This document shows, one piece after another, positions 43,170-51,848 of a stretch of 64,000 nt of DNA (its first letter is position 1; each line of letters begins with the position of its first letter). A program made the translations under genes and the position numbers. The notes under the pieces are model-generated. The model saw nothing but the letters and a program-made list of their open reading frames with translations, was not told the origin of the DNA and did no database searches. Location of the stretch: contig NZ_JABAHZ010000002.1 in NCBI RefSeq assembly GCF_012641265.1, positions 1,364,001-1,428,000 on the forward strand, given 5' to 3'. This stretch comes from Chitinophaga eiseniae. GTDB taxonomy: Bacteria > Bacteroidota > Bacteroidia > Chitinophagales > Chitinophagaceae.

Positions 43170-44762
43170 ATGAAAAATATTATTATAACGGGAATGGCTA
43201 TCTGTTTTACCTGCCTCACTGCTTGTACCAAGCTGGATGTAAAGGTAGAATCAGAATATACCAGCGATAACTTTCCCACTACCGCAGATGGTTTTATTGC
43301 CGCCTCCGGGCCTATGTATACGCAACTGAGTTCAAAATATGCGGTAGATTACTGGCGCCTGCAGGAGCTGTCGACCGATGAGGCTATTATCCCGGCCCGT
43401 GATGGTAACTATGAGGATGGCGGACAATACCGTTTCCTGCATAAGCATACGTGGACAAAAGATCATCCCACCGTTAAAAACGTGTGGCAGTGGGCTTTCA
43501 GCGGGGTAACTACCTGTAACCGTATCCTTACCCTTTTCCAGAAAGCGCCGGAAAGTAAAAGCAAGCAAACCAGCCTGGCGGAGGTAAGAACTATGCGGGC
43601 CTTGTATTACTTCTTCCTCATGGATCTTTTTGGTAAGGTGCCGATTATAACCTCATTCGACAATACTTCCCTGCCGGAACAATCTTCCCGGGAGGCGGTA
43701 TTTACCTTTATAGAAAAGGAGTTGAAGGAATCGCTGCCATTGCTCAATACCAAGACCGGGCAGGTCACCTATTCCAAACCGGTGAAGTGGTTTGCTTTTG
43801 CGCTGCTGGAAAAAATGTACCTGAATGCGGTAGTGTATACTGGTCGTCCTATGTATACGGAAGCAGTAGCCATGGCAGACAGCGTGCTGGTGGGCGGTGC
43901 CTATACGCTGGATGATAATTTTATCAACATATTTACGCCGGATAACGGGCCACAGGTGAAAGAAACCATTTTTGCCATTCCTTATGATACCTACCAGATT
44001 AAGGGTAACCAATTCTCCCGGTTTGGATTGCATCCCGGCCTGGTAGATAAGTACTCTCTGCTTTTCCGTCCCAGTATTGCCATGAGCACTATTGCTTCTT
44101 TTTATGAGAAGTTTAATTTAACGGGAGATATCCGTAACAATACCTGGCTCGAAGGAAAGCAATTCAATAGTGATGGATCTCCCATTATGATCAGTACTAC
44201 CAACAAAGGATTGGATAATAATTATGCAGGTCCTGATCCGGGAGCTAAGATCAGCTGGCAGTTGAGCTTTTCCAAAGAACTGAAACTGCGGGTAGATTCT
44301 TCTATGGACCTGGGCAACGATGAACTGGCCAAGGCTTCGGGTGTACGTGGTATTAAATTTTATCCGGATAAAAATACGGAGCCGCAGGATCGTAACTCCA
44401 ATAATGATGTGCCGGTGATGCGGCTGGCAGATGTGATGCTGATGAAAGCAGAGGCGATCCTTCGCGGCGCCGCGCCCACTGCGGTAAAAGGCGAATTACA
44501 AACAGCCGATGTACTGGTGAATAAAATACGGGCCAGGGCGCATGCGCCGTTGATATCCGGTATTACCCTGGATGGTATGCTGGATGAACGTGCCCGGGAA
44601 ATGGCCTGGGAAGCCTGGCGCAGGAATGACCTGATCCGTTTTAATAAGTTTGAAAGTGCCTGGGGCTTTAAAACAGATGGTAATACCTTCCACCGGGTAT
44701 ATCCTGTTCCTGCCAGCGAGTTGACCCTCAATCCAAAACTGGTGCAGAATACGGGCTATTAA
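43170..44762 (+). CDS. SusD/RagB-family outer-membrane lipoprotein
   Basis: A 530-residue surface lipoprotein that caps the STN-type SusC upstream. The signal peptide ends 'TCLTAC' (Cys19). Family blocks are 'YTSDNFPTTADGFIAASGPMYTQLSSKYAVDYWRLQELSTDEAI', 'LAEVRTMRALYYFFLMDLFGKVPI', 'VPVMRLADVMLMKAEAILRG' and the ending 'LDERAREMAWEAWRRNDLIRF...YPVPASELTLNPKLVQNTGY'. It is the last gene of the second cassette and is followed by a long two-part hairpin. Confidence 0.95.
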   Translation: MKNIIITGMAICFTCLTACTKLDVKVESEYTSDNFPTTADGFIAASGPMYTQLSSKYAVDYWRLQELSTDEAIIPARDGNYEDGGQYRFLHKHTWTKDHPTVKNVWQWAFSGVTTCNRILTLFQKAPESKSKQTSLAEVRTMRALYYFFLMDLFGKVPIITSFDNTSLPEQSSREAVFTFIEKELKESLPLLNTKTGQVTYSKPVKWFAFALLEKMYLNAVVYTGRPMYTEAVAMADSVLVGGAYTLDDNFINIFTPDNGPQVKETIFAIPYDTYQIKGNQFSRFGLHPGLVDKYSLLFRPSIAMSTIASFYEKFNLTGDIRNNTWLEGKQFNSDGSPIMISTTNKGLDNNYAGPDPGAKISWQLSFSKELKLRVDSSMDLGNDELAKASGVRGIKFYPDKNTEPQDRNSNNDVPVMRLADVMLMKAEAILRGAAPTAVKGELQTADVLVNKIRARAHAPLISGITLDGMLDERAREMAWEAWRRNDLIRFNKFESAWGFKTDGNTFHRVYPVPASELTLNPKLVQNTGY

Positions 44763-44784
44763 TACAATAGTTAAGTAATATATT

Positions 44785-44834
44785 CAGCGGCGTGTTGATA
44801 TAGTTTTAGTTAAAACTATGTGAACACGCCGCTG
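44785..44834. terminator. Long two-part hairpin after susD
   Basis: The outer 12-bp arms (44785-44796 with 44823-44834) are perfectly complementary, and an inner stem pairs ATAGTTTT (44800-44807) with AAAACTAT (44812-44819). It starts 22 bases after the susD stop. The T run after it is weak, so it is a likely transcript end or 3' stabiliser. Confidence 0.75.
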
Positions 44835-44905
44835 CTGTATGCATACTTTTCCCTTTTGCGTAACTGGTTTTCCTGATCCGATCATTACGGCGGATATTCC
44901 ATTCT

Positions 44906-44913
44906 TATTTTTG
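44906..44913 (+). promoter_or_regulatory. -7 promoter element (TATTTTTG)
   Basis: An exact TAnnTTTG match, about 147 bases upstream of the small CxxC protein gene at 45061. No clear -33 element is seen. Confidence 0.4.
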
Positions 44914-45060
44914 TGACATGTCAATAATACCCCGGTGTATTTAGCCATATATATAAACAGATCTATTGTTTGCGCCACCAGATCTCAGATAGTAAAGAAT
45001 GATGAATGAAGTCCTGACAGCGGCCGGCTCCCGGCCGCTGAAGGCACAAACCATACGCCC

Positions 45061-45387
45061 ATGTGTAATTACCAGACATTGTATCACGGCGCGGCGGGAT
45101 ATGTGATCCGCTGCCCTCATTGTAAAGGAATCCAGCTTGCTTTTGGTACTACCGCTGTTAACCTGGACACCGCAGAATTTAGTTGCTTTAAAAAGATGGT
45201 GACCCGGTTGGCGGATGATCACCATGACGCCACACTGCATGAAAAATCAATTTGTTTGCCCCTGCCGGCCGATCATGTGATGATGCTGGTTACCCCTGCT
45301 GAAATAGGCGATTTGTCGCGTATGGTGGTGGAAGTACAGGCGTTGCTGGATACCTATGAAATATTGGAAATTTCTTCTGCAGATTAA
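45061..45387 (+). CDS. Small uncharacterised protein with CxxC
   Basis: I do not recognise this 108-residue protein with certainty; it looks like a small conserved Bacteroidota family. It has 'RCPHCKGIQLAFGTTAVNLDTAEFSCFKKMV' (a CxxC pair and a third Cys, no complete zinc ribbon) and a His-rich middle 'LADDHHDATLHEKSICLPLPADHVMMLVTPAEI'. It has no signal peptide and no membrane helix, so it is probably cytoplasmic. A -7 element lies upstream, and no gene is close on either side. A metal or redox role is possible but unproven. Confidence 0.7.
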   Translation: MCNYQTLYHGAAGYVIRCPHCKGIQLAFGTTAVNLDTAEFSCFKKMVTRLADDHHDATLHEKSICLPLPADHVMMLVTPAEIGDLSRMVVEVQALLDTYEILEISSAD

Positions 45388-45489
45388 GTCAGTGTGGGTG
45401 CCGGCCTGTTCATCCATCTTTTAACCCAGGTTCCGTTTTTTATTGTTAGTATACGAGCGGGTGATGTTCGTTAAGTATGAACGCTACAT

Positions 45490-45497
45490 TATATTTG
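45490..45497 (+). promoter_or_regulatory. Promoter of the glutaminase gene (TTCG-N19-TATATTTG)
   Basis: An exact TAnnTTTG -7 element, with TTCG (45467-45470, one mismatch to TTTG) exactly 19 bases upstream, the usual Bacteroidota spacing. The leader is about 40 bases. Confidence 0.65.
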
Positions 45498-45542
45498 CGT
45501 GCGCATACGTGCATGCGATCAATAGTATAAAAACGCCATCAT

Positions 45543-46547
45543 ATGAAAACGACAGTTGCATTACTCCTGGTAATGGTGTTGGGAATTACAAGTGGTTATT
45601 CCCAGAAAAGCGCTAAACCGGTTGACTACAATGTGATCATTAACGAAGCATTCCAGCTTTTCAAAAATGAAAAGGGGGGCAAAAATGCAAACTATATCCC
45701 TTTCCTCGACAAGGTAGATCCCGATATGTATGGTATTGTGCTGGTAACGAAAGAGGGACAGGTATACCAGGTGGGAGAAACCCGGTATGAATTCGGGATT
45801 GAATCGATAGAAAAAGTATTTACCCTTTGCATGGCGATGGAAATATTTGGTGATTCGGCCATCCTGGAGAAAGTAGGTGCAGCGCAAACGGGATTGCCTT
45901 TTAATTCGGTTCCTGCTATTGAGCAGGGCGGCCAGAAGCCTTCCAATCCGCTGGTAAATGCCGGCGCTATGGCTACCACCAGCTTATTGACCAGCCATTT
46001 CGGGCATGCCGAAGCCTGGGATAAAGTGAATGCTTACTTCGGCAGGTTTGCCGGAAGGCCCCTTACCGTGCTGGATGAGCTGTATAAGTCGGAAGCCACC
46101 ACCAATGAGCATAACCAGGCCATTGCCATGTTGCTGAAATCGTATGGATACATGTATGATGATCCGTTATATGCCTGTGATTTTTATACCAAACAGTGTT
46201 CTTATGGTGTTACCACCCGCGACCTGGGCATTATGGCCGGTACGCTGGCCAATGGTGGTGTAAATCCTATTACCAAAGAGCGGTTGCTGAAGGAAGCGTA
46301 TGTACCACGGGTGCTGGCCATTATGGGCACTACCGGGTTGTATGAAACCACCGGCGACTGGATGTATAAGGTAGGATTACCCAGCAAGAGTGGTGTTGGA
46401 GGTGGTATAATTTCGGTGGCGCCTGGCCGTTTTGCCATTGCTGTTTTTTCGCCCCGGTTGGATAAGGCGGGTAACAGTGTGCGGGCACAGGAAGCCATTA
46501 AATATATTTCGGAGAAACTGGCCGCTAATGTGTATTTAGGGAAATAG
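45543..46547 (+). CDS. glsA: Exported glutaminase A
   Basis: A serine-dependent glutaminase (beta-lactamase fold) that converts glutamine to glutamate and ammonia, 334 residues. The catalytic SxxK pair is Ser88-Lys91 in 'GIESIEKVFTLCMAME'. 'NPLVNAGAMATTSLL', 'EATTNEHNQAIAMLLKSYGYMYDDP' and 'YTKQCSYGVTTRDLGIMAGTLANGGVNPIT' are family blocks, and 'KSGVGGGIISVAPGRFAIAVFSPRLDKAGNSVRAQEAI' is the C-terminal motif. An N-terminal signal peptide (ending 'GYSQ') shows export to the periplasm, unlike the cytoplasmic enzyme of many bacteria. It is a single gene with its own promoter and terminator. Confidence 0.95.
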   Translation: MKTTVALLLVMVLGITSGYSQKSAKPVDYNVIINEAFQLFKNEKGGKNANYIPFLDKVDPDMYGIVLVTKEGQVYQVGETRYEFGIESIEKVFTLCMAMEIFGDSAILEKVGAAQTGLPFNSVPAIEQGGQKPSNPLVNAGAMATTSLLTSHFGHAEAWDKVNAYFGRFAGRPLTVLDELYKSEATTNEHNQAIAMLLKSYGYMYDDPLYACDFYTKQCSYGVTTRDLGIMAGTLANGGVNPITKERLLKEAYVPRVLAIMGTTGLYETTGDWMYKVGLPSKSGVGGGIISVAPGRFAIAVFSPRLDKAGNSVRAQEAIKYISEKLAANVYLGK

Positions 46548-46567
46548 TTGTGGTAGGATAACCACTG

Positions 46568-46618
46568 ATTGGTGAACGGTACCGGAAATTTTCCGGAGGC
46601 CGTTCACCAATTTTTTTT
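46568..46618 (+). terminator. Intrinsic terminator of the glutaminase gene
   Basis: A 12-bp outer stem (46568-46579 with 46600-46611) and an inner stem CCGGAA/TTCCGG with loop AATT, followed by eight T. Confidence 0.93.
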
Positions 46619-46674
46619 CGGGGTTAATTCGTAAATTCATAAAACAAGTTATCACATTAACCTGTTTTAGTGCT

Positions 46675-47622
46675 ATGGACGTAAAGGATTACTATAAGAT
46701 ACTGGGCGTAGAGAAAGCGGCAACAGCTGAGCAGATAAAGAAGGCTTACCGGAGACTGGCAGTGAAATATCACCCGGATAAAAATCCGGACGATAAGGCG
46801 GCGGAAGAAAAGTTCAAAGAAATCAACGAGGCTTATGAAGTGTTGAGTGATGCAGAGAAGCGTAAAAAATATGATCAGTTCGGGGAGAACTATAAATATT
46901 ACGAGCAACATGGTGGCCGGCCCGAAGATTATGACTGGTCGCAATTTGGCGGCCGCGGCCGTGGCCAGACCTACAGCAGCGGGAATATGGAAGACATATT
47001 TGGAGGGGCTGGCGGAGAGGGCTTTTCAGATTTCTTTGAGCAGCTCTTTGGCAGCAGGTTTGCGGGCGGAAGACGGGGGCAAACTTCGCAGGGACCCGGT
47101 AGGGGCCGCGATGTGCAGGCAACGATGGAGGTAACGCTGGAAGATGCTTATACAGGGGCTACCCGGCAGGTAGAGGTAAACGGCAGCCGGCTCAATATTA
47201 AACTGAAACCTGGTTTGTATGAAGGACAGGTAATCCGGCTGAAAGGCAAGGGGAGCCCGGGGCGTAAGGGGGGAGAGAACGGTGATTTACTGATCAGCAT
47301 ACAATTGGCGCCACATACACATTATGAACTGAAGGGACAGGATATCTATACCGATCTGGCTTTACCCTTGTACACCGCCATATTGGGAGGAAAAGTAGCT
47401 GTGAATACGCCTGGCGCAGCATTGCACATGAATATACCGGCAGGAACGGACAGTGGAAAAGTATTCCGGCTAAAAGGAAAGGGAATGCCTGCCTACGATA
47501 ATAAAGGTACCGCGGGTGATTTATACATCAAAGCAATTATACATATACCAACAAATCTTTCCGACAAGGAAAAAGAACTGTTTCAGCAACTTTCACAATT
47601 AAATGAGAATGGCCATGCTTAA
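46675..47622 (+). CDS. cbpA: CbpA-type DnaJ co-chaperone (J domain plus C-terminal substrate domains)
   Basis: A 315-residue type II J-protein that recruits DnaK. The J domain (1-70) contains the essential HPD at 33-35 in '[40 protein letters not shown]'. A Gly-rich linker follows (about 75-145, '[41 protein letters not shown]'), then two C-terminal beta domains ('[18 protein letters not shown]', '[12 protein letters not shown]'). The zinc finger CxxCxGxG of DnaJ is missing, which makes it CbpA/DjlA-like rather than DnaJ. It overlaps the next gene. Confidence 0.92.
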   Translation: MDVKDYYKILGVEKAATAEQIKKAYRRLAVKYHPDKNPDDKAAEEKFKEINEAYEVLSDAEKRKKYDQFGENYKYYEQHGGRPEDYDWSQFGGRGRGQTYSSGNMEDIFGGAGGEGFSDFFEQLFGSRFAGGRRGQTSQGPGRGRDVQATMEVTLEDAYTGATRQVEVNGSRLNIKLKPGLYEGQVIRLKGKGSPGRKGGENGDLLISIQLAPHTHYELKGQDIYTDLALPLYTAILGGKVAVNTPGAALHMNIPAGTDSGKVFRLKGKGMPAYDNKGTAGDLYIKAIIHIPTNLSDKEKELFQQLSQLNENGHA

Positions 47623-47962
47623 ACTTTTTGATTACCTGGAAGAAGTGATTTCCACAGAAAGAATTTCACAGCTCAACAATCCCAAGTTGTTGTATACCGC
47701 CAGTGAAATTATGCAGGAGCTGGGCTACGGCCAGTCCGGTATGGAACAGGAACCGCTGGACAGAGCCATGCATGCGTGTGCGGCGCTGAATATCCCGGTG
47801 GACTTCAACTTCAAGAAAGTATATTGTTTTAAAGACGGTGAACTTACTACCGATTGGCAATTGTCTGAACTGGCTACCTACCTGTTTATGATTAATTGTA
47901 ACCCACTGAATCCTTATGTTGCTAAAGCGCAGCTGATCTTTATGATGAAAGACCGGGTATGA
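47615..47962 (+). CDS. Small protein resembling the DinD/BRO N-terminal domain, coupled to cbpA
   Basis: A 115-residue cytoplasmic protein. It sits where CbpM (the CbpA modulator) is found in other bacteria, but its sequence is unlike CbpM. Instead '[13 protein letters not shown]...[24 protein letters not shown]...[35 protein letters not shown]' follows the pattern of the N-terminal part of DinD (damage-inducible protein D) and BRO-N proteins, by memory of the family. The gene overlaps cbpA by 8 bases and the next gene by 4 (ATGA), so all three are translationally coupled. ATG codons at 47603 and 47609 are alternative starts. The function is unknown. Confidence 0.75.
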   Translation: MLKLFDYLEEVISTERISQLNNPKLLYTASEIMQELGYGQSGMEQEPLDRAMHACAALNIPVDFNFKKVYCFKDGELTTDWQLSELATYLFMINCNPLNPYVAKAQLIFMMKDRV

Positions 47963-49380
47963 GAGATATTAACCGTACCGGTATCCTGATTGTAGTGATT
48001 ATGGGAACGACCATGGCCGGGATAGATTCGAGTATCGTTAATATATCCCTTCCCGTAATGAGTAAGCAGTTTAACTGTACGCTCGATGAAATTGAATGGG
48101 TGATTACGGCATACATGCTCAGCTTTTCAGTATTAATGCCATTGACCAACTGGCTGAAGAACAGGATCGGTTTTTTTAATCTTTATGTGGGGGCCGTTTC
48201 CCTTTTTACATTAGGCTCACTGATGTGTGCATTGTCAACCAGCCTCGATTCATTGCTGGTAGGCAGGGTAGTACAGGCATTGGGTGGCGGGGCTATGGCG
48301 CCCACCTCGATGGCCATTATTTCGTATATATTTCCCGCCCGGGTGCGGGGTGCCGTACTGGGCTGGTGGGGGCTCGGCAACCTGATAGGGCCCGCCATGG
48401 GACCTACCCTTGGAGGTATATTAACAGAAAAATTCGGTTGGCCTTCTATCTTCTATATTAACCTGCCCATTGGTATCATCACTGTGGCGCTGGCATACAA
48501 ATACCTGGATGTATTGCGCAAGCAACCCAAATTAAGGCTTCCCTTCGATCTTACCGGCTTTGTTGCCCTTACCATCTTCCTGGTATGTTTGCAGTACGGC
48601 ATTGCCAGGGCGGAAGTGGTGGGCATTACTTCTCCTGAAATACTGCTGACCCTGGGGGTGGCACTGCTGGCATTTATTTGTTTTATATGGATAGACCGGC
48701 GTAAGCGGGAGCCTATTATGGACCTGACCCTTTTCAATAACTATGCATTTGTGAGTTGTATCCTTGTCACCATTTCCCGGGCGGCGGCATTGTATGGCGG
48801 GCTGTTTTTGATGCCTTTCCTGTTGCAGGAACAAATGGGTTTTTCGGAAGGTATTTCGGGATTGCTGATATTGCCTAACTCCGTTTTTATGGCCGTGTTG
48901 ATGCCTTTTGCCGGCCGTTGGTCCGATAAACATGGATCAAGGGAAATTTCCCTGCTGGGCATTTTACTATTGGCCGTATCCATGTATTTATTTGCAGAAC
49001 TCGACAGGGGCAGTCATTTAACCGCAGTAATTGTTACCATGACGGTACGGGGTATCGGTATGGGGCTGCTGTTGGCGCCTTTGAACGCAGCCACACTGAG
49101 TGCCGTAAAGCCCAGTGAAGTAACCATGGCATCCTCCATCAGCACGCTGATGCAACAGGTAGGTGGGGCCATTGGCATAGCGGTGCTGGCTATTGTTACC
49201 CAGGCAGCCTACAACCGGCACGTGCTGGAAGGGTTAACAAACATGAGGGCACATCACCTGGCTTTGCGGGAGGGCTTTTATATTTCACTGATCATCTTAG
49301 CAGCCACCCTGGTACCCGCCTGGTTCCTGCCAAGGCGAAATGTGGTGCTGAAGGATACCAGTACTCATATAGATACCTGA
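47959..49380 (+). CDS. DHA2-family (EmrB/QacA) MFS drug exporter
   Basis: A 473-residue major-facilitator exporter with fourteen predicted membrane helices. 'MAGIDSSIVNISLPVMSKQFNCTLDEIEWVITAYMLSFSVLMPLTNWLKNRIG' is the DHA2 first-helix block, and 'GRVVQALGGGAMAPTSMAIISYIFPARVRGAVLGWWGLGNLIGPAMGPTLGGILTEKFGWPSIFYINLPIGI' contains motif C. It would expel drugs or toxic metabolites using the proton gradient. It overlaps the preceding gene by ATGA. No HlyD-like membrane-fusion partner is encoded nearby. Confidence 0.93.
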   Translation: MRDINRTGILIVVIMGTTMAGIDSSIVNISLPVMSKQFNCTLDEIEWVITAYMLSFSVLMPLTNWLKNRIGFFNLYVGAVSLFTLGSLMCALSTSLDSLLVGRVVQALGGGAMAPTSMAIISYIFPARVRGAVLGWWGLGNLIGPAMGPTLGGILTEKFGWPSIFYINLPIGIITVALAYKYLDVLRKQPKLRLPFDLTGFVALTIFLVCLQYGIARAEVVGITSPEILLTLGVALLAFICFIWIDRRKREPIMDLTLFNNYAFVSCILVTISRAAALYGGLFLMPFLLQEQMGFSEGISGLLILPNSVFMAVLMPFAGRWSDKHGSREISLLGILLLAVSMYLFAELDRGSHLTAVIVTMTVRGIGMGLLLAPLNAATLSAVKPSEVTMASSISTLMQQVGGAIGIAVLAIVTQAAYNRHVLEGLTNMRAHHLALREGFYISLIILAATLVPAWFLPRRNVVLKDTSTHIDT

Positions 49381-49430
49381 CTTTTTAGTGCATGATTATT
49401 GGTTAACATTAGAAGAACTTTTTCGGAACT

Positions 49431-50876
49431 ATGATAACAAATGGTAAGCAGCACATTTTGATGATAGATGATGACGAAGATGACTTTTTCCTGGTAAATG
49501 CGCTACTACAGGACATCTCCCCGGATCAATATGTGCTGCAATGGGTATCATCTTATAAAGAAGCACTACTAGCCATCGAAACACGTACCCACGACCTGTA
49601 CCTGGTAGACTACCGGTTGGGTGCCCATACGGGTATTGATGTGTTGCATCATTTCCGCAACCTGGGATATAAAGCCCCCGTTATCCTGTTTACCGGTAAA
49701 GGCGATTATAAAATCGATAAAGAAGCGATGCAGGCCGGTGCTTCCGACTACCTGGTAAAGAGCGAAATTACCGCAGCTTTGCTGGAGCGTGCTATCCGTT
49801 ATACATTAGACAAGTTCAATCATTTGCTGGCGATTGAGAAAAGCGAAAAACGTTATTTCAGCATCTTCGAAAAATCAAACGACCTGATTATCCTGGCTGA
49901 CTGCGAGCACAGGATAGTGGCCGCTAATCCCGCGGCGCTCCGGGTACTGAAATATGAAGAAGGTGAATTATATAGCAGCCGCTTACATAGCCTGTTTGCC
50001 GATGAAGGGGAGATAAAGGGTTTCCTGGACCAGCTTTGCTCCGATGATGGCGTGGTGCAGCGGGAGTACATTTTCCGCAGCAAGAACGGGCAGCAGCTTG
50101 ATGTAATGATCAATGCCTCCCTGCTGGATGAAAAGAAACAGCTGTATTTATGCATCATCCAGGATATTACCGCGCGTAAACGCAAGGAGCGGGAAAAGCA
50201 GCAGCAGGAAAAATTTGCCATTACCGGCCGTATTGCCCGCCTGGTGGCCCATGAGGTGCGCAACCCGCTTACCAATATACTGCTGGCGGTTTCACAGCTG
50301 AAAACAGAACCTATTGCCGAGTCAGAAGATACACAGTTGTACCTGGATATCATGGAGCGCAACTGCCACCGGATCAATCAGCTGATCACAGAGCTGTTGC
50401 AGTCTACCCGCATGTCGGAGCTGAATATGTTGCCCATAGGGCTGAACCTACTGTTGGAAAAGGCATTGCAACTGGCCGCCGACCGCTTACAGCTGAACAA
50501 TATTACGGTAGAAAAAAGTCTCTGCCAGCCGGATCATAGGATATTGGCAGATGAGGACAAAATACTTATTGCATTGCTGAATATTGTTATCAATGGTATT
50601 GAAGCGATGAAAAACGGGGAAGGGCGTTTAGGTATTCAATCCTGGGAGGATAACGACCGGATGTTTATTCGTATATCCGATAACGGTAGTGGTATTTCAG
50701 AGCAGAACCTGGCCAAGTTATTTGAGCCGTTTTTTACCAGTAAAACCAAGGGAACGGGGTTAGGGCTTACGGCAACGCAGAATATCATACTCCAGCACCA
50801 GGGTACTATTTCGGTAGACAGCACCCTGGGCGAAGGCACCCGCTTTGTGATCAGTTTCCCGATCCATCATGGTTAG
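49431..50876 (+). CDS. Receiver-PAS-histidine kinase signalling protein
   Basis: A 481-residue cytoplasmic protein that combines a response-regulator receiver and a kinase. The receiver (about 8-125) has acidic 'MIDDDEDD' and phospho-acceptor Asp60 in 'LYLVDYRLG', with 'VILFTGKG' and the Lys of 'DYLVKSE'. A PAS domain follows (about 140-250, 'YFSIFEKSNDLIILADCEHRIVAANPAAL'), then HisKA with His274 in 'ARLVAHEVRNPLTNIL', and HATPase_c with 'LLNIVINGIEAMKNG', 'ISDNGSGI' and 'KTKGTGLGLTATQNII'. It has no membrane helix and no DNA-binding output domain; it probably receives a phosphate from another kinase. The 3' end overlaps the convergent CvfB gene by 4 bases. Confidence 0.94.
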   Translation: MITNGKQHILMIDDDEDDFFLVNALLQDISPDQYVLQWVSSYKEALLAIETRTHDLYLVDYRLGAHTGIDVLHHFRNLGYKAPVILFTGKGDYKIDKEAMQAGASDYLVKSEITAALLERAIRYTLDKFNHLLAIEKSEKRYFSIFEKSNDLIILADCEHRIVAANPAALRVLKYEEGELYSSRLHSLFADEGEIKGFLDQLCSDDGVVQREYIFRSKNGQQLDVMINASLLDEKKQLYLCIIQDITARKRKEREKQQQEKFAITGRIARLVAHEVRNPLTNILLAVSQLKTEPIAESEDTQLYLDIMERNCHRINQLITELLQSTRMSELNMLPIGLNLLLEKALQLAADRLQLNNITVEKSLCQPDHRILADEDKILIALLNIVINGIEAMKNGEGRLGIQSWEDNDRMFIRISDNGSGISEQNLAKLFEPFFTSKTKGTGLGLTATQNIILQHQGTISVDSTLGEGTRFVISFPIHHG

Positions 50877-51703
50877 TCTTCAGCTGTTTTAAAACCTGTT
50901 TGCGTAAAAACAATTTTCCGTTGTTTATACAGGTTACCGACCGTCATTTTGAATGTTTTTTTACTCATACCGAAAAAATCCTGGATCTCTTCCGGGGCCG
51001 ACTTATCATGATAAGGCAGGTAACCATCATTTTCGCGGAGCAGGCGTAATATCTTTTCCCCTTCATCTTCTACTTTGCTGAACCCTGGTTTACCTACGAT
51101 CACATCTATTTTATCGTCTTTTATCTGGCGTATGAAACCGGTCATTTTATCGCCGATTTCAATAGGACGGAAAATTTCGCTGTGGTGGAGGATACCGGTA
51201 TGCTGGTTGTTGATGATCATCACATAGCCGATGTCGGTACGACGATAGGCGACCAGGTTTACCAGGTCTTTTTCTTTGACGGTGAGGTTTTCGTTGCTGA
51301 GAAAGCGGTCAATTTTTTCCGTAGCAGCGAGGCGACCAGTTAGTTCATCGATATATATTTTTACCAGGTATTCCTGTCCAGGTACCATGTGGGTAAGCTG
51401 CTGGGATTGGGCTACAAACAGGTCTTTCATGAGTCCCCAGTCGAGGAAGGCGCCTTGTTTGGTGGCGCTAACGGCTTTCAGGAGTACAATATCGCCGGCA
51501 ACGCCGTAGGGGCGTTGGGTGGTGGCAATGAGGCGGTTTTCTGAGTCGTGGTAGAGAAACACTTCCAGTTCATCGCCGATTTTTGTTTCCCGGGGTACAA
51601 ACCTGCTGGGGAGCAGGATTTCCTGGTCTATGCCCTCCAGGTATACACCAAAATCAGCTTCTTTTTTTACCCTCAGGAGATTGTATTCGCCCACCTTTAT
51701 CAT
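50873..51703 (-). CDS. CvfB-family S1 RNA-binding protein
   Basis: A 276-residue protein of the CvfB/YitL family: tandem S1-like RNA-binding domains followed by a winged helix. The first part 'MIKVGEYNLLRVKKEADFGVYLEG...EILLPSRFVPRETKIGDELEVFLYHDSENRLIATTQRP' is the first S1 domain; the second runs from 'VGDIVLLKAVSATKQGAFLDWGLMKDLFVAQSQQ'. The C-terminal 'GYLPYHDKSAPEEIQDFFGMSKKTFKMTVGNLYKQRKIVFT' is the winged helix. It probably binds RNA and affects gene expression after transcription. It lies tail to tail with the kinase gene. Confidence 0.9.
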   Translation of the reverse strand: MIKVGEYNLLRVKKEADFGVYLEGIDQEILLPSRFVPRETKIGDELEVFLYHDSENRLIATTQRPYGVAGDIVLLKAVSATKQGAFLDWGLMKDLFVAQSQQLTHMVPGQEYLVKIYIDELTGRLAATEKIDRFLSNENLTVKEKDLVNLVAYRRTDIGYVMIINNQHTGILHHSEIFRPIEIGDKMTGFIRQIKDDKIDVIVGKPGFSKVEDEGEKILRLLRENDGYLPYHDKSAPEEIQDFFGMSKKTFKMTVGNLYKQRKIVFTQTGFKTAED

Positions 51704-51772
51704 ATAATTCGATTAATTGTCCAGGCTGCAAGTTACTTATAGATTGCCGGATTGCGAGAATCATATTCTGCT

Positions 51773-51780
51773 TACTTTTG
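51773..51780 (+). promoter_or_regulatory. -7 promoter element (TACTTTTG) for the TauE operon
   Basis: An exact TAnnTTTG match, 68 bases upstream of the tauE-like start codon. The surrounding TTACTTTTGTAAGTAA is partly palindromic, which could also be an operator. Confidence 0.5.
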
Positions 51781-51848
51781 TAAGTAACGGCTACTCAATA
51801 ATAACTGTAATTCCATAAAAGCTGTTTCAAAAACCAACCGACCATCTT

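Noticed and set aside
47615..47962. CbpM, the usual CbpA modulator
   Set aside because: Position fits, but the sequence lacks the CbpM/MerR-like helix pattern and instead resembles the DinD/BRO N-terminal part.
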